From: Methylobacillus arboreus
GTDB taxonomy: Bacteria; Pseudomonadota; Gammaproteobacteria; Burkholderiales; Methylophilaceae
Reading direction: 5' to 3'
Length of the DNA: 64,000 bases
Assembly: GCF_020532725.1 (NCBI RefSeq)
Contig: NZ_JAJAVC010000003.1
Span: forward strand, 806,001-870,000
Positions 17,911 through 29,024 of this stretch are shown here, in pieces (positions within the stretch are counted from its first letter, which is position 1; the number at the start of each line of letters is the position of its first letter). Both the position numbers and the translations under genes were made by a program. Below the pieces are notes generated by a model, which saw nothing but the letters and a program-made list of their open reading frames with translations, made no database searches and was not told the DNA's origin.

Positions 17911-18617
17911 TCACCGGCACGTTATACATGCTCCCGGTCACACTGGGAGCAGACAATATTCACCAGGTATTGCCACAGGATGTCATCCAGCAGGCGCAGG
18001 GCCTGGATACCTTTATTGTCGAGAATGAGAAAACGGCACGCCGCTTCCTGGGTCTGATCAAGACCGCCAAGCCGGTACGCGAACTGACCTTGTTGACGCT
18101 GAACGAACACACCACCGATGCGGAACTGCCTGCCCTGCTGGCTCCACTGCTGGCAGGCAAAGATGTCGGCCTGATGTCCGAAGCTGGCTGCCCTGGCATC
18201 GCCGACCCAGGAGCGCGCCTGGCGGCATTGGCCCACAGAAAAAACATACGTGTCGCCCCCCTGGTCGGCCCTTCGTCGATATTGCTTGCGCTCATGGGCT
18301 CTGGTTTCAATGGCCAGCGCTTTACTTTTCTGGGTTACATCCCCAGCGACAAGCAGGCCCGGATCCAGAAACTCAAAGAGATCGAGCGTCATTCAAGACA
18401 ACATCAAGAAACGCAGATTTTTATCGAGACGCCTTACCGCAACCAACACTTGCTGGAGGATATACTTGTCCATTGCGCGGCGGAAACCCGGCTTTGCATT
18501 GCGCGCAACCTCAGCCTGCCCACCGAACTCATCATCAGCAAACCCATCAAGGACTGGACAAAGTCGGAATTACCTGAGCTGCACAAGCAACCCACGGTTT
18601 TCCTGCTGCTGGCGTAA
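17907..18617 (+). CDS. SAM-dependent methyltransferase, short RsmI-like (tetrapyrrole methylase fold)
   Basis: A 236-residue member of the tetrapyrrole-methylase/RsmI superfamily. GTLYMLPVTLGADN, SEAGCPGIADPG and PLVGPSSILLALMGSG match RsmI motifs that bind S-adenosylmethionine. Canonical RsmI, which 2'-O-methylates 16S rRNA C1402, has a longer C-terminal domain, so this is the short paralogue group and its RNA target is unknown. The start is TTG at 17907, overlapping the upstream stop as TTGA; the later ATG (17928) would cut into the first beta strand. It converges on rnhB with 19 bases between stops. Confidence 0.85.
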   Translation: MITGTLYMLPVTLGADNIHQVLPQDVIQQAQGLDTFIVENEKTARRFLGLIKTAKPVRELTLLTLNEHTTDAELPALLAPLLAGKDVGLMSEAGCPGIADPGARLAALAHRKNIRVAPLVGPSSILLALMGSGFNGQRFTFLGYIPSDKQARIQKLKEIERHSRQHQETQIFIETPYRNQHLLEDILVHCAAETRLCIARNLSLPTELIISKPIKDWTKSELPELHKQPTVFLLLA

Positions 18618-18636
18618 GCTAAGAGGAAGACAGCCC

Positions 18637-19218
18637 TTAGATCAAGCCAAGCAGTTTTTTGACTGGTGCATAGCTGCGCCTGTGGATTTCGCAAACGCCA
18701 TGCTCGGCAAGCAATTTGAGGTGATGCGCTGTGGGATAGCCCTTGTGCCTGGCAAAATCATATTGCGGGTAGCGTACATGCATTTCGACCATTTCCTTGT
18801 CGCGCGCGGTCTTGGCCAGGATGGAAGCCGCGGCAATCTCCTGCACCTTGCTGTCACCTTTAACGATGCCCTGTGCAGGAATTGCAATCCTCGGGCAATG
18901 CAGGCCATCGACCAGCACCTCTGTCGGTAGCACGGCCAGTTGCTCGATAGCCCGCTTCATCGCCAACAGGCTGGCCTGCAGGATATTAATCTCGTCGATT
19001 TCTGCCGCACTGCATGAAGCAATCGCCCAGGCCAGCGCATGCTGCTTGATCTCTATCGCCAGTGCATCGCGTTTCTTTTCGCTCAGGGTCTTGGAGTCGG
19101 CCAGCCCCATGATGGGACGCTCAGGGTCAAGTATCACAGCTGCTGCGTAGACTGCACCCGCCAACGGGCCTCTACCCGCCTCATCCACGCCACAGATAAT
19201 CACGCGTCCGCTGCTCAT
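18637..19218 (-). CDS. rnhB: ribonuclease HII
   Basis: A 193-residue RNase HII that nicks RNA-DNA hybrids and removes single ribonucleotides from [15 protein letters not shown] (Asp12, Glu13) starts the acidic metal site, with [15 protein letters not shown] and ILAKTARD later. The length is typical. Its ATG overlaps the lpxB stop as ATGA, and it is the last gene of the rpsB-to-rnhB string. It converges tightly on the RsmI-like gene with no visible terminator. Confidence 0.95.
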   Translation of the reverse strand: MSSGRVIICGVDEAGRGPLAGAVYAAAVILDPERPIMGLADSKTLSEKKRDALAIEIKQHALAWAIASCSAAEIDEINILQASLLAMKRAIEQLAVLPTEVLVDGLHCPRIAIPAQGIVKGDSKVQEIAAASILAKTARDKEMVEMHVRYPQYDFARHKGYPTAHHLKLLAEHGVCEIHRRSYAPVKKLLGLI

Positions 19219-20351
19219 TTGATAAACGACAGCACTGCCTGTGCCGCTCTTTCCTCGGTATTTTGTCGCAGGACTTCATGCATGCGGCGGAATTCGGCCT
19301 GAATCTCTGCCACCTGGGATTTGTCGTTAATCATCTGCAAAGTAGTCGCAGCCAGCTTTTCAGGCACTGCATCATGCTGCAGCAGTTCCGGCACGATGAA
19401 ACGGCCAGCCAGGACATTGGGAAGCCCGACATAAGGCAAGTACTTCATGCGTTTCAATATCTGCCAGCTTAAATTCGGCATACGATAGGTAATGACCATG
19501 GGACGCTTGATCAACGCCGCTTCCAGCGTTGCCGTACCTGAAGCCACAATAACGGCATCCGCAGCCTCCATGGCCCGATGGGCATGTCCGAACATGATTT
19601 TCAGCGGCAAATCATGTGCTTCATTCTGGTACACGGCGCGCTCAAAAATCGCCCGTGTCTCGCGCGTAATCAACGGTACGAGAAAATGCGCATCAGGCCG
19701 CTGCGCGACAATGAGCTTTGCAGTCTTGATGTAAAGATCCGCAAGTTGCTGCACTTCGCTCTGGCGGCTGCCTGGCAGCATGGCAATGACCAGGCCATCT
19801 TGCGGCAGCTTGAGTTCTTCCCGGGCGCCCAAGGTATCAGGTTCCAGCGGCAGCATATCCGCCAGCGGATGCCCGACATACGATACGGGAACACCGGCCT
19901 GCTGGTAAATTTCCGGCTCGAATGGAAACAATGCGAGCATATGGGATACGGCCTGTTGGATTTTTTTTATCTTGCCCCGGCGCCAGGCCCAAATGGAAGG
20001 ACTGACGTAATGAATGGTAGGAATGCCATTCTGCTTGAGCTTGCGTTCCAGCGTGAAATTGAAATCGGGCGCATCAATGCCGATGAAGACATCGGGCCGG
20101 TGTTGCAGAAAGTGTTGCGCTACCTGCTTGCGGATTTTGAGCAGGCCGGGCAAATGGCGCAAGACCTCGACATAGCCGCGCACGGAGAGCCTCTCCATCG
20201 GGAACAGCGTCTCAGCACCTTCGGCCATCATTTTCGGCCCCGCAATCCCAACAAACTTGAGATCAGGACGTTGCTTTTTCAGCGCCCGGATCAGGTGGCT
20301 GCCTAACAAATCACCAGAAGCCTCTCCGGCCACAATACCAATGGTCGGCAT
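19215..20351 (-). CDS. lpxB: lipid-A-disaccharide synthase
   Basis: A 378-residue GT-B glycosyltransferase that joins UDP-diacylglucosamine and lipid X to make the lipid A disaccharide. [12 protein letters not shown] at the start, [31 protein letters not shown] and [10 protein letters not shown] are all LpxB signatures. It starts 14 bases after lpxA and is coupled to rnhB downstream. It acts at the inner face of the cytoplasmic membrane. Confidence 0.96.
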   Translation of the reverse strand: MPTIGIVAGEASGDLLGSHLIRALKKQRPDLKFVGIAGPKMMAEGAETLFPMERLSVRGYVEVLRHLPGLLKIRKQVAQHFLQHRPDVFIGIDAPDFNFTLERKLKQNGIPTIHYVSPSIWAWRRGKIKKIQQAVSHMLALFPFEPEIYQQAGVPVSYVGHPLADMLPLEPDTLGAREELKLPQDGLVIAMLPGSRQSEVQQLADLYIKTAKLIVAQRPDAHFLVPLITRETRAIFERAVYQNEAHDLPLKIMFGHAHRAMEAADAVIVASGTATLEAALIKRPMVITYRMPNLSWQILKRMKYLPYVGLPNVLAGRFIVPELLQHDAVPEKLAATTLQMINDKSQVAEIQAEFRRMHEVLRQNTEERAAQAVLSFIK

Positions 20352-20365
20352 GATACACCTTGCTT

Positions 20366-21148
20366 CTAGCGGACGATGCCGCGGGTTGAATGGTTGAGAA
20401 ACTCAACCAGGATATTGAGCTCCGGCGAGTTTTTCTGTTGCTCTGCCAGTTGCTGCTTGGCCTCATCCAGTGTTAAGCCGTTGCGGTACAGGGTTTTGTA
20501 GGCACGCTTGATCTGCAGGATATTGTCGGGAGAAAAGCCACGGCGCTTGAGGCCTTCTGAGTTGATGCCATGAGGCTTCGCATCATAGCCGGCTGCCGTC
20601 ACATAAGGCGGAATATCCTTGAACACGACGGAGCCCACAGCAGTGATGACATGAGAGCCGATTTTGCAGAACTGGTGAATCAAGGTAAAACCGCCCAGGA
20701 TGGCATGGTCGTGTACATCCACATGGCCCGCCAGGGAGGAGTTATTGGCAAAAATCGTATGGTTGCCCACCTCGCAATCATGCGCGATATGCACATAGGC
20801 CATGATCCAGTTGTGGCTACCGATCTTAGTCGTGCCCTTATCCTGCACCGTGCCGCGGTTGAAGGTACAGAACTCGCGGATGGTATTGCCGTCACCGATT
20901 TCAAGCAGGGTTGGCTCATCCTTGAACTTCTTGTCCTGCGGTACTTCACCCAAAGAGGAATACTGGAATATCTGGTTATTCTTGCCGATGATGGTCGGCC
21001 CCTTGATCACGACATGGCTTGCGACGCGAGTGCCTGCATCGATACGTACACCAGGGCCGATAATACTGAACGGGCCGACCTCGACGCTGGAGTCCAGTTC
21101 AGCCTTGGGATCGATAATCGCGGTGGGATGTATCCTGGGCTCCGCCAT
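20366..21148 (-). CDS. lpxA: UDP-N-acetylglucosamine acyltransferase
   Basis: A 260-residue left-handed beta-helix acyltransferase, the first step of lipid A synthesis. It begins IHPTAIIDPKAEL with regular hexapeptide repeats, has the catalytic His in MAYVHIAHDCEVG, and ends in an alpha-helical domain (FSPDNILQIKRAYKTLYR). The frame is open to 21172, but ATG at 21148 shares one base with the fabZ stop (TGATG) and has AAGG upstream, so I use it. Confidence 0.95.
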   Translation of the reverse strand: MAEPRIHPTAIIDPKAELDSSVEVGPFSIIGPGVRIDAGTRVASHVVIKGPTIIGKNNQIFQYSSLGEVPQDKKFKDEPTLLEIGDGNTIREFCTFNRGTVQDKGTTKIGSHNWIMAYVHIAHDCEVGNHTIFANNSSLAGHVDVHDHAILGGFTLIHQFCKIGSHVITAVGSVVFKDIPPYVTAAGYDAKPHGINSEGLKRRGFSPDNILQIKRAYKTLYRNGLTLDEAKQQLAEQQKNSPELNILVEFLNHSTRGIVR

Positions 21149-21609
21149 CAATCTATCGCCTTCAGGATACACATCATCTCGGCCTCAGCCACGACAGCAC
21201 CATCCACCAGGGCTTCGCCCTTGTATTTCCAGATACCGCGCAATATGCGATCAATGCTGACCTTGAGAATGAGCTGGTCGCCAGGCGAAACCGGCTTCTT
21301 GAAGCGTACATTGTCCATGCCGGCAAAATAATACACCGACTTGTCATTGGGCTTGGTATCCATGGTCTTGAAGGACAGGATAGCCGCAGCCTGCGCCAGG
21401 GCCTCGACAATAAGCACCCCCGGCATCACGGGATGGTAGGGGAAATGGCCTGGAAAGAAAGGTTCATTGATCGTGACATTCTTGACGGCCACAATCTCTT
21501 TGTTCAACTCCAGCGAAAGCACACGATCCACCAATACAAAAGGATATCGGTGTGGCAGGTAATCCAGTATTTCATGAATATCCATGCTCGTAATAGCTTG
21601 TTCAGTCAT
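21148..21609 (-). CDS. fabZ: 3-hydroxyacyl-ACP dehydratase
   Basis: A 153-residue hot-dog-fold dehydratase of fatty-acid elongation. [14 protein letters not shown] carries the catalytic His, and [21 protein letters not shown] carries the Glu; both are diagnostic. It sits between lpxD and lpxA, the usual place, where fatty-acid and lipid A synthesis compete for 3-hydroxymyristoyl-ACP. Confidence 0.96.
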   Translation of the reverse strand: MTEQAITSMDIHEILDYLPHRYPFVLVDRVLSLELNKEIVAVKNVTINEPFFPGHFPYHPVMPGVLIVEALAQAAAILSFKTMDTKPNDKSVYYFAGMDNVRFKKPVSPGDQLILKVSIDRILRGIWKYKGEALVDGAVVAEAEMMCILKAID

Positions 21610-21638
21610 GGCTTTTCTCGTTTCTCAACATCAATTTA

Positions 21639-22691
21639 TTATTTCTCTCCCTGGGGAACCGGCGCTTGCATGGCAGACAACTGCTTTTCCAATTGTTTGA
21701 CGCGCTCTGCAAGCTCTCCAAGTCGCCTGATCCCTGCCGCAGTCCTCAACCACTCCTCGTGACGCTGGAATGGCATCAGTGCAGTGTATGTATCCGCCTT
21801 GGTCAGCGAACGTGTAATCATACTCCCAGGCGATACGGTCACGCCATCCGCGATTTCAAGATGGCCCAGTATCATGGCAGCCCCGCCGATGCGGCAGTGG
21901 TTGCCAAGAACGGCACTTCCTGCAATACCGACACATCCCGCAATTACTGAATGCGCACCGATACGGCAGTTATGGCCAATCTGCACAAGATTGTCGATCT
22001 TGCAGCCTTGCTGGATGATGGTATCGTCAATCGCCCCGCGGTCTATGGTGGTATTCGCCCCAATATCCACATCGTTTTCAATGATCACACGGCCCACTTG
22101 CGGAATCTTTACCCAGCGGCCCTGTTCAGGCGCATAGCCAAAACCATCACCACCAATCACGCTGCCGGAGAATATATTGCAACGCTCACCAATGAAACAG
22201 TGATGGTAAATCGTGACATTGGCATGCAATACCGAATGCGCCCCGATCTCCACGTCATCACCGATGACACATCCCGGATGAATGACCACCTGCTCCCCCA
22301 ATATGACATTGGCACCGATCACGGCATTCGCCATGATGGTACAGCTTGCAGGCACTTTTGCGCTCGGCGCTATGGTTGCCGTCTCAGCTACGCCAGCGAC
22401 ATATTGCAGTGCCGGGTTAAGCAAATCCGACACCTTGGCAAAATACGCATAGGGGTTATCCGTGAGAATACGTGGCAATACCGTGACATCACGGTTGTCT
22501 GGAGTCAATATGACCGCGCTTGCCTTTGTTGTAGAAAGCACGGATCGATATTTGGAATCGGTCAGGAAGCTGATCTGCCCTGCCTGGGCATTGGCAAGGG
22601 AAGCAACGCGAGAGATCAGGATATCATCCTGCCCCAGAACATCACCTCCCAGTCTGGATACGATCTCCCGCAGGGAATACGACGTACTCAT
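21639..22691 (-). CDS. lpxD: UDP-3-O-acylglucosamine N-acyltransferase
   Basis: A 350-residue lipid A enzyme that adds the second hydroxyacyl chain. An N-terminal uridine-binding domain (to about residue 100) is followed by a long hexapeptide-repeat beta-helix ([32 protein letters not shown] and so on). [17 protein letters not shown] holds the catalytic His. The C-terminal coiled-coil ([12 protein letters not shown]) is typical. It lies 19 bases after the Skp-like gene. Confidence 0.95.
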   Translation of the reverse strand: MSTSYSLREIVSRLGGDVLGQDDILISRVASLANAQAGQISFLTDSKYRSVLSTTKASAVILTPDNRDVTVLPRILTDNPYAYFAKVSDLLNPALQYVAGVAETATIAPSAKVPASCTIMANAVIGANVILGEQVVIHPGCVIGDDVEIGAHSVLHANVTIYHHCFIGERCNIFSGSVIGGDGFGYAPEQGRWVKIPQVGRVIIENDVDIGANTTIDRGAIDDTIIQQGCKIDNLVQIGHNCRIGAHSVIAGCVGIAGSAVLGNHCRIGGAAMILGHLEIADGVTVSPGSMITRSLTKADTYTALMPFQRHEEWLRTAAGIRRLGELAERVKQLEKQLSAMQAPVPQGEK

Positions 22692-22710
22692 TGAATGGCT
22701 ATTGGCGGGC

Positions 22711-23214
22711 TTACTTCTTGCCCAGGGATTTCAATACCTTGTCGGTAATATCAATCTTCTTGTTGGCATAAGCAACGCCGCCATAAACCACCAGGTCATA
22801 GCCTTCAGCTTCAGACACGGCAGTCACAGCCTTGTTGATTCTGTCCTGCAACACACCCAATTCTTCATTCTTGCGCAGGTTCACGTCTTCACGCAGCTCA
22901 CGCTGCTTGCGCTGAAACTCGATCTTGAGGTTTGAAGCATCACGCTCCTTGTTGCGGCGATCTGCCTCAGACATGGTCAAACTGTCTTTTTCCAGTGCGG
23001 TTTCCAAATCCCTGATCTGCTTTTGCAGCCGATCAAGCTCAGTAGTCCGCGGACCAAACTCCTTCTCCAGCTTCTTGCCACTTTCGGCAGTCTGCGGCGC
23101 TTCCTGCAGAATCTTGTCAACCTGCACATAGCCGATCTTCAATTCGGCAGCCTGAGTACTGACTGCAAAAGACAAAGCACTAGCGACCAACAGACTTTTC
23201 AACAACTTATTCAA
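22711..23214 (-). CDS. skp: periplasmic chaperone Skp/OmpH
   Basis: A 167-residue chaperone that shields unfolded outer-membrane proteins on their way to BamA. Residues 1-22 are a signal peptide ending STQAAE. The mature protein opens with [16 protein letters not shown] and continues as a long charged coiled-coil (about residues 40-120), the tentacles of the Skp trimer. It starts with TTG at 23214 behind AGGAG. It lies directly after bamA, as in most proteobacteria. Confidence 0.93.
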   Translation of the reverse strand: MNKLLKSLLVASALSFAVSTQAAELKIGYVQVDKILQEAPQTAESGKKLEKEFGPRTTELDRLQKQIRDLETALEKDSLTMSEADRRNKERDASNLKIEFQRKQRELREDVNLRKNEELGVLQDRINKAVTAVSEAEGYDLVVYGGVAYANKKIDITDKVLKSLGKK

Positions 23215-23299
23215 TTGACTTTCTCCTGATATTCAAGCTTTTGCTTCAATGATTTCAATTTAGACTTCGATTTGAATCAATGCATTATTCTAAACTACG

Positions 23300-25642
23300 T
23301 TAGAACTGCTGACCCATTTGGAATTGCAACATTTGCGTACGATCGCCGTCTTCCTTGTTGAGCGGCTTGGCCAATACCAGTTTGATCGGGCCAAATGGCG
23401 ATAGCCAACTCACACCAATACCTGTCGAATAGCGGATATCTCCTAAGCTGGTGGAATAATTCCTCCCACTCTCATCAATACCATCGCCTGCAATAGAGCC
23501 GGCATCTACAAAGGCACTCAAGCGCAAGGCGTTGTTATCTTTCATACCTGGAATCGGGAAATACAGTTCAGCATTCGCAAGCATACGCTTGGTACCGCCC
23601 GCAGCAAAATCACGGTATCCAAGCCCTGTGGTATCGTAGATTCGTGGGCCAATCGAACTCTGTTCATAACCACGTACCGAGTTCACACCACCGGCATAGA
23701 AGTTTTTGAAGAATGGGAAATCCTTGTCACCATAGGTATTACCGTAGCCAAGTTCACCATTCAACATAAAGGTCACGTTCTTGCTAATATCTTTGTACCA
23801 AGCATGTTTGTACTCCAGTTTGTAGTATTGCAGATCCAACCCCGGCAAGCCGATTTCTGAACTGACCCGCTGCAATACACCTTTGTTCGGGAACATGATG
23901 TTATCGCGCGTATCATGTGTCCAGGCAAGATTGACAAACCATGAGCTATTGCTGCAACTATTGGCATCTTCAGAACTGCTGCAATAACGCCTGAACTGTG
24001 GAGGGCTATTGGTACTTAATTCAACATCCGTGTAGTCAAAAGTTAGACCAGCACTGATGAAGTCCCGTTCATTTAATGGCATGCCAAAGTTGACGCCCGC
24101 GCCAGTAGATGCAGTTTTATAGTCACCGGTACGCAGGTAAGTAGTATCCACCTTACGATGATAGACGTTGAAACCGCGACTCACACCATCCGGCGTAAAA
24201 TAAGGATCGGTATAGGTCAATGAGTAAACCGTATTGATTCGGCCGGTATTGACCTGTGCGGCCACACGATTACCGGTACCGAGGAAGTTGTTCTGATTGA
24301 CCGTCACCCCCAGCACCACGCCTTCGAAACTGGACAAACCGGCACCGAACATCACGCTACCGGTGGAGCGCTCTGTGACATTGATGTTGAGGTCGACCTG
24401 GTCTGTTGTGCCTGGCACAGCAGGCGTTTCCACGTTAACGTCAGAGAAGTACTGCAGGCGCTCAAGGCGCTGTTTGGAGCGCTCAATCTTGTCCGCACCA
24501 TACCAGGCAGATTCAAGCTGGCGCATTTCGCGGCGCAGCACTTCATCACGGGTGCGCGTATTGCCGGTCAGGTTGATTCGGCGCACATACACCCGGCGGC
24601 CCGGATCAATGTAGAACGTGAATGCAACAGTATGCTTGTCCTTGTCCACCTCGGGAATGGCATTGACGTTGGAAAACGCATAGCCATCATTGCCCAGGCG
24701 ATCATTAATCGCCTTGCTGGACTCAGTAACGCGCTGACGATTGAAAATTTCGCCTGGCGCCACTGAAATCAGGTTGCGTGCCTCTGTCTCAGAGATCAGC
24801 ATTTCACCAGCCAGCTTAACATCTGTGATCGTGTACTTTTCACCCTCGGTGACATTGATAGTGATATAAATATCGCGCTTGTCTGGCGTGATGGATACCT
24901 GGGTTGAATCAATATTGAATTCAAGATAGCCCTGGTTCATGTAGAAAGAACGCAAGGTCTCGAGGTCAGCTGTCAGCTTCTGGCGGGAATACTGGTCATT
25001 CTTGTTCCACCAGGTCAGCCAGTTAGGCGTGGTAAGCGTGAGCTTTTCCAGCAGATCTTCCTGGGTAAAATCCTTGTTGCCTACAATATTGATATTACGG
25101 ATCTTGGACACCGCCCCCTCTTCAATATCAAAACGCACTGCTACGCGGTTACGTTCCAGAGGCGTGACCGACGTCTTGACCGACGCGCTATATTTACCCT
25201 GAGACAAATACTGGCGCTTGATTTCCTGTTCTGCGCGATCAAGCATTGACTGGTCAAAGATCAGGCCTTCTGCAAGGCCGATCTGCTTCAAGCCTTCCGT
25301 CATCTTGTCGGTAGGGAAAGACTTGTTGCCATTGAAGACAAGCTGGGCAATAGCTGAGCGTTCCTGCACCATCACCACGAGGATGCCATTGTCGGACTCG
25401 ATACGGACATCCTTGAAAAAGCCAGTGCCATACAAGGATTTGATCGCCTGCGTGGCTTTCTCTTCCGTCATCGTGTCACCGACACGCACGGGCAGATAAT
25501 TGAAAACCGTACCTGCCTCGGTGCGTTGCAGGCCTTCAACGCGGATATCCTTGACCTCGAAAGGTTCCTGTGCCAATGCGGAAGTGGAATATATTGCCAG
25601 GATTAGTAGCGGGATATGTTTAAGCTTCATGCCAAACTTCAT
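23300..25642 (-). CDS. bamA: outer membrane protein assembly factor BamA
   Basis: About 780 residues; the Omp85 core of the BAM complex that inserts beta-barrel proteins. A signal peptide (KLKHIPLLILAIYSTSALAQ) precedes five POTRA domains (about residues 25-425; for example VKDIRVEGLQRTEAGTVF and YTITDVKLAGEM). A 16-strand barrel follows, with GVSWLSPFGPIKLVLAKPL near the end and a terminal Phe (GQQF). The TTG at 25651 overlaps the rseP stop; ATG at 25642 or 25630 is more likely, and 25630 would give the cleanest signal peptide. The loop CSSSEDANSCSNSS has two cysteines. Confidence 0.95.
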   Translation of the reverse strand: MKFGMKLKHIPLLILAIYSTSALAQEPFEVKDIRVEGLQRTEAGTVFNYLPVRVGDTMTEEKATQAIKSLYGTGFFKDVRIESDNGILVVMVQERSAIAQLVFNGNKSFPTDKMTEGLKQIGLAEGLIFDQSMLDRAEQEIKRQYLSQGKYSASVKTSVTPLERNRVAVRFDIEEGAVSKIRNINIVGNKDFTQEDLLEKLTLTTPNWLTWWNKNDQYSRQKLTADLETLRSFYMNQGYLEFNIDSTQVSITPDKRDIYITINVTEGEKYTITDVKLAGEMLISETEARNLISVAPGEIFNRQRVTESSKAINDRLGNDGYAFSNVNAIPEVDKDKHTVAFTFYIDPGRRVYVRRINLTGNTRTRDEVLRREMRQLESAWYGADKIERSKQRLERLQYFSDVNVETPAVPGTTDQVDLNINVTERSTGSVMFGAGLSSFEGVVLGVTVNQNNFLGTGNRVAAQVNTGRINTVYSLTYTDPYFTPDGVSRGFNVYHRKVDTTYLRTGDYKTASTGAGVNFGMPLNERDFISAGLTFDYTDVELSTNSPPQFRRYCSSSEDANSCSNSSWFVNLAWTHDTRDNIMFPNKGVLQRVSSEIGLPGLDLQYYKLEYKHAWYKDISKNVTFMLNGELGYGNTYGDKDFPFFKNFYAGGVNSVRGYEQSSIGPRIYDTTGLGYRDFAAGGTKRMLANAELYFPIPGMKDNNALRLSAFVDAGSIAGDGIDESGRNYSTSLGDIRYSTGIGVSWLSPFGPIKLVLAKPLNKEDGDRTQMLQFQMGQQF

Positions 25643-25647
25643 TAAGA

Positions 25648-27015
25648 TCAACCTGTTATAAACCTGGTTATGTCGTTGTAAAAAGCAACTGCCATCAATA
25701 AAGCCAGTATTGCCAAACCAATACGCTGTCCCACTTCCATGGCGGCTTCAGAGACCGGACTGCCTTTGATAATCTCTATCGTATAATACAACAAATGCCC
25801 CCCATCCAACACTGGTACGGGCAAGAGATTAAGTACGCCTAAACTGATACTGATCAAGGCCAGAAAGCCGATAAACGACTTCCATCCGATATGCGCACTC
25901 TGACCAGCGTAACTGGCAATCGTCACCGGACCGCTCACTCCTTTCCATGAGGCTTCGCCAGTGACCATGCGCACAAGCATCTTGATGCTAAAGACAGATG
26001 TTTCCCAGGTTTTATCCACTGCACGGGTAAAAGATTGCAAAGGCCCATAACTTACCGTGACACTAAGCTTTTCTATAATGGCGTCGTCGATCTTATAGGC
26101 GGCACCAATCCGGCCAATCTGCTTACCATTTTCATCAACGGCTTCTGGCGTTACCACCGCATCCAACTCCTGGTCGCCACGCTTGATTCTCAATGTCAGT
26201 GGCTGGCCCGGCTGCTCGCGCACCAAATTGACAAACTGCTCCCATTCAGCGATTGGCTTGTCATTGACTGCAAGCACCTCGTCATTTGTTTGCAGCCCAG
26301 CCTTGGCAGCGGCGCTATCAGGCACGATATCGCCCAGGCGGGCGGGCATGGGCGGACGGTAAGGCGTCAGTCCAAGTTTGTCGAGAAAGTCGGACTCGAA
26401 ATCTTCCTTTCCTATGCTGTCCAATCTGAGTGCAGTTTCATGCTCACCCTGCGTTTCATCCGTCACCTTTACAGCGACCACTGGCGACCTGATCGCCTCT
26501 TGCAACAATATCCAGCGCACATCAGTCCAGCTTGCCACCGGCTCACCTGCAACCGAGGTAATCAAGTCATGGCTTCGCAGTCCTGCCGCTGCGGCAGGCG
26601 TTTGGGCAGGTACCTCGCCAATTAAGGGTTTCATGCCCGGCACGCCTTGCATGAACAATATCCAATACAGGAAGATGGCGAGTAGTAAATTGGCAGCAGG
26701 GCCAGCAGATACAATGGCAATCCGCTTCCAGACCGATTGCCGGTTGAAAGCGCGCGCAAGCTCAGTTTCACTCAGACTGCCGGGCATTACCTGCTCACGC
26801 TCATCCAGCATTTTGACGTATCCGCCAAACGGCAAAGCCGAGATGACGAACTCTGTCTTGTCCGCCCCAAACGTCCGCCTGAAAATAGGCTTGCCAAAAC
26901 CGAGCGAAAAACGCAATACCTTGACATTACACCAGCGCGCCACCTGGAAATGGCCATACTCATGCACGGCAATCAGGATGCCCAGAGTGACAAGAAAAGC
27001 TAATAAGGTCAGCAT
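25648..27015 (-). CDS. rseP: site-2 zinc metalloprotease RseP
   Basis: A 455-residue intramembrane protease that cleaves anti-sigma factors such as RseA after a first periplasmic cut. HEYGH at residues 18-22, in the first membrane segment, and [15 protein letters not shown] in the C-terminal half form the zinc site. Two PDZ domains lie between (around [18 protein letters not shown] and [18 protein letters not shown]). I start at ATG 27015 ([12 protein letters not shown]), inside the dxr 3' end, because the family begins with this membrane segment. Confidence 0.95.
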   Translation of the reverse strand: MLTLLAFLVTLGILIAVHEYGHFQVARWCNVKVLRFSLGFGKPIFRRTFGADKTEFVISALPFGGYVKMLDEREQVMPGSLSETELARAFNRQSVWKRIAIVSAGPAANLLLAIFLYWILFMQGVPGMKPLIGEVPAQTPAAAAGLRSHDLITSVAGEPVASWTDVRWILLQEAIRSPVVAVKVTDETQGEHETALRLDSIGKEDFESDFLDKLGLTPYRPPMPARLGDIVPDSAAAKAGLQTNDEVLAVNDKPIAEWEQFVNLVREQPGQPLTLRIKRGDQELDAVVTPEAVDENGKQIGRIGAAYKIDDAIIEKLSVTVSYGPLQSFTRAVDKTWETSVFSIKMLVRMVTGEASWKGVSGPVTIASYAGQSAHIGWKSFIGFLALISISLGVLNLLPVPVLDGGHLLYYTIEIIKGSPVSEAAMEVGQRIGLAILALLMAVAFYNDITRFITG

Positions 27016-28193
27016 GCTTCCAGCTGTCTCCATTCCATTGCATGGGCACGCGCCAATGTATCCACCTCGATCAATTGTGCAATCGATGTCACAGGGGCAA
27101 TGCTCATTGATGTCAATACGGATTCGATCAAGCGTGGAATATCCTGAAAACCAATGTTTCCCTTCAGGAAAGCATCTACAGCAACCTCATTGGCTGCATT
27201 GAGAATGGCAGGCGCAGTGCCACCCTGCCTCAAGGCATCGAATGCCAACCGCAAACAGGGGAAACGGACAGTGTCAGGTGTCTCGAAATCAAGCCGTCCT
27301 ACCTTGAACAAATCCAGGGTACTGACTCCGGCCTCCAGCCTATCAGGATATCCAAGGCCGTAGGCAATCGGGGTCCGCATATCCGGGTTGCCCATCTGCG
27401 CCAGTACGGAACCGTCAATATACTCCACCATGGAATGAATGACGCTTTGCGGATGCACCACGACTTCGATTTTTTCTGCTGGCGCGTTGAACAACCAATG
27501 CGCCTCAATTACTTCCAGCCCCTTATTCATGAGGGTAGCAGAATCAATAGTGATTTTAGGCCCCATGACCCAATTGGGATGGTTCAATGCCTGTGCCGGG
27601 GTAACAGCCATCAGTTCAGCCGCACTTGCCTTGCGGAAAGGTCCCCCTGAAGCAGTCAGCAGGATGCGCTTTACGCCGCCATCCTCAAGCGCTGCCAAGC
27701 GCGCTGGCGGCATCACCTGGAATATGGCGTTATGCTCACTATCGATTGGCAACAGGGTGGCTCCTCCCTCCGCCACTGCCTGCATGAAGAGGCTGCCTGC
27801 CATGACCAGCGTTTCCTTATTTGCCAGGAGAATACGCTTACCGGCATAGGCCGCAGCAATTGCAGGTTTAAGTCCCGCAGCGCCAACGATGGCTGCCATG
27901 ACCACATCCACTTCAGCATGCGCTGCCACTTCTTCCAGAGCCTCAAGGCCAGAAAGTACCTGCGTCTCTGAGCCTTGCAGCTTTTGTTGCAGCTTTTCCG
28001 CCGCATGCTCATCGAGCATGACGGCATAACGCGGCCGATATTGCCGGCACAGTTGAGCCAGCTCATCCACCCGGGAATTGGCGGTAAGCGCGAATACGCG
28101 ATAGCGATCGGAATGGCGCGCAATCACATCCAGGGTATTAAGGCCTATCGTACCGGTCGCACCTAGGATGGTGACATTTTGTAGCATGGGCAT
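27009..28193 (-). CDS. dxr: 1-deoxy-D-xylulose 5-phosphate reductoisomerase
   Basis: About 394 residues; converts DXP to 2-C-methyl-erythritol 4-phosphate with NADPH, the committed step of the MEP isoprenoid pathway. [17 protein letters not shown] binds [28 protein letters not shown] (metal-binding Asp/Glu) and TASGGPFRK are hallmarks, and [13 protein letters not shown] is C-terminal. ATG at 28193 lies two bases after the cdsA stop (TGACCATG); the frame is open to 28214. It supplies precursors for UppS in the same operon. Confidence 0.95.
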   Translation of the reverse strand: MPMLQNVTILGATGTIGLNTLDVIARHSDRYRVFALTANSRVDELAQLCRQYRPRYAVMLDEHAAEKLQQKLQGSETQVLSGLEALEEVAAHAEVDVVMAAIVGAAGLKPAIAAAYAGKRILLANKETLVMAGSLFMQAVAEGGATLLPIDSEHNAIFQVMPPARLAALEDGGVKRILLTASGGPFRKASAAELMAVTPAQALNHPNWVMGPKITIDSATLMNKGLEVIEAHWLFNAPAEKIEVVVHPQSVIHSMVEYIDGSVLAQMGNPDMRTPIAYGLGYPDRLEAGVSTLDLFKVGRLDFETPDTVRFPCLRLAFDALRQGGTAPAILNAANEVAVDAFLKGNIGFQDIPRLIESVLTSMSIAPVTSIAQLIEVDTLARAHAMEWRQLEAC

Positions 28194-28195
28194 GG

Positions 28196-29023
28196 TCACG
28201 CGGAATGCATCCACGCTTGATAATAAAGGGGTAGATGCAGGAAAAGCGCCGCCAATGGCAGGCTGGAAGTCAATCCATCCACCCGGTCAAGAACGCCGCC
28301 ATGGCCGGGAAGCAAATTACCGCTATCTTTCACGCCTGCCTGGCGCTTGATCAGGGACTCAAGCAAATCTCCCACGATGCTGAATACCGTCAATACCCAG
28401 AACCCCACAATCAACAACAGGTTGAGGTTAAAGGCAAAGCAGAGCGCCAGCCCATAAAGACTCACCACAATCAGTGCGCCGGCTACGCCCTCCCAGGTTT
28501 TTCCGGGGCTGATATGCACAGCAAGCTTGTGCTTGCCAAAACGCTTACCGGCAAAATAGGCGGCACTATCCGCAATCCAGACCACCAACATAATGGCCAG
28601 CAGCAGCCATGGGTTGATTGCACGCAGGCTCACCAAGGCCAGCCATAATGGAAAGATGATCAACCAGCCAGCCAGCATCAGAAGATAAGGGCTGCGGATA
28701 TGGGCGCGCGTCAATAGCCAGACTGGCACCAGGATGATCCAGAAGGCTGCAGCGATGGGCAAGCCCCAATAAAGCGCATACTCCTGCATGAAGGCATTTT
28801 CAGGGCCATGCCAGAATGTAAGAAAGACGCCAGCAACCACTGTTGCAGCGATATATAGATATCGAACAGCCACCTTAAACCTGGCCATGTATGACCACTC
28901 CCACAATCCAATCAAAGCCCCTGCCAGCATCAAAAGCGACCAGTAAGGCTCAGGCAGCAGGAATAACGCTGCCAGGAATGCAGGAATCAGGATAGCAGCC
29001 GTCAGCAAGCGAGTCTTCAACAT
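28196..29023 (-). CDS. cdsA: phosphatidate cytidylyltransferase
   Basis: A 275-residue polytopic membrane enzyme that makes CDP-diacylglycerol from phosphatidate and CTP. There are about eight hydrophobic segments and the C-terminal signature from [14 protein letters not shown] through [21 protein letters not shown] at 29023 is one base after the uppS stop (TGATATG). An in-frame TTG at 29035 would add four residues. Confidence 0.94.
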   Translation of the reverse strand: MLKTRLLTAAILIPAFLAALFLLPEPYWSLLMLAGALIGLWEWSYMARFKVAVRYLYIAATVVAGVFLTFWHGPENAFMQEYALYWGLPIAAAFWIILVPVWLLTRAHIRSPYLLMLAGWLIIFPLWLALVSLRAINPWLLLAIMLVVWIADSAAYFAGKRFGKHKLAVHISPGKTWEGVAGALIVVSLYGLALCFAFNLNLLLIVGFWVLTVFSIVGDLLESLIKRQAGVKDSGNLLPGHGGVLDRVDGLTSSLPLAALFLHLPLYYQAWMHSA

Positions 29024-29024
29024 A

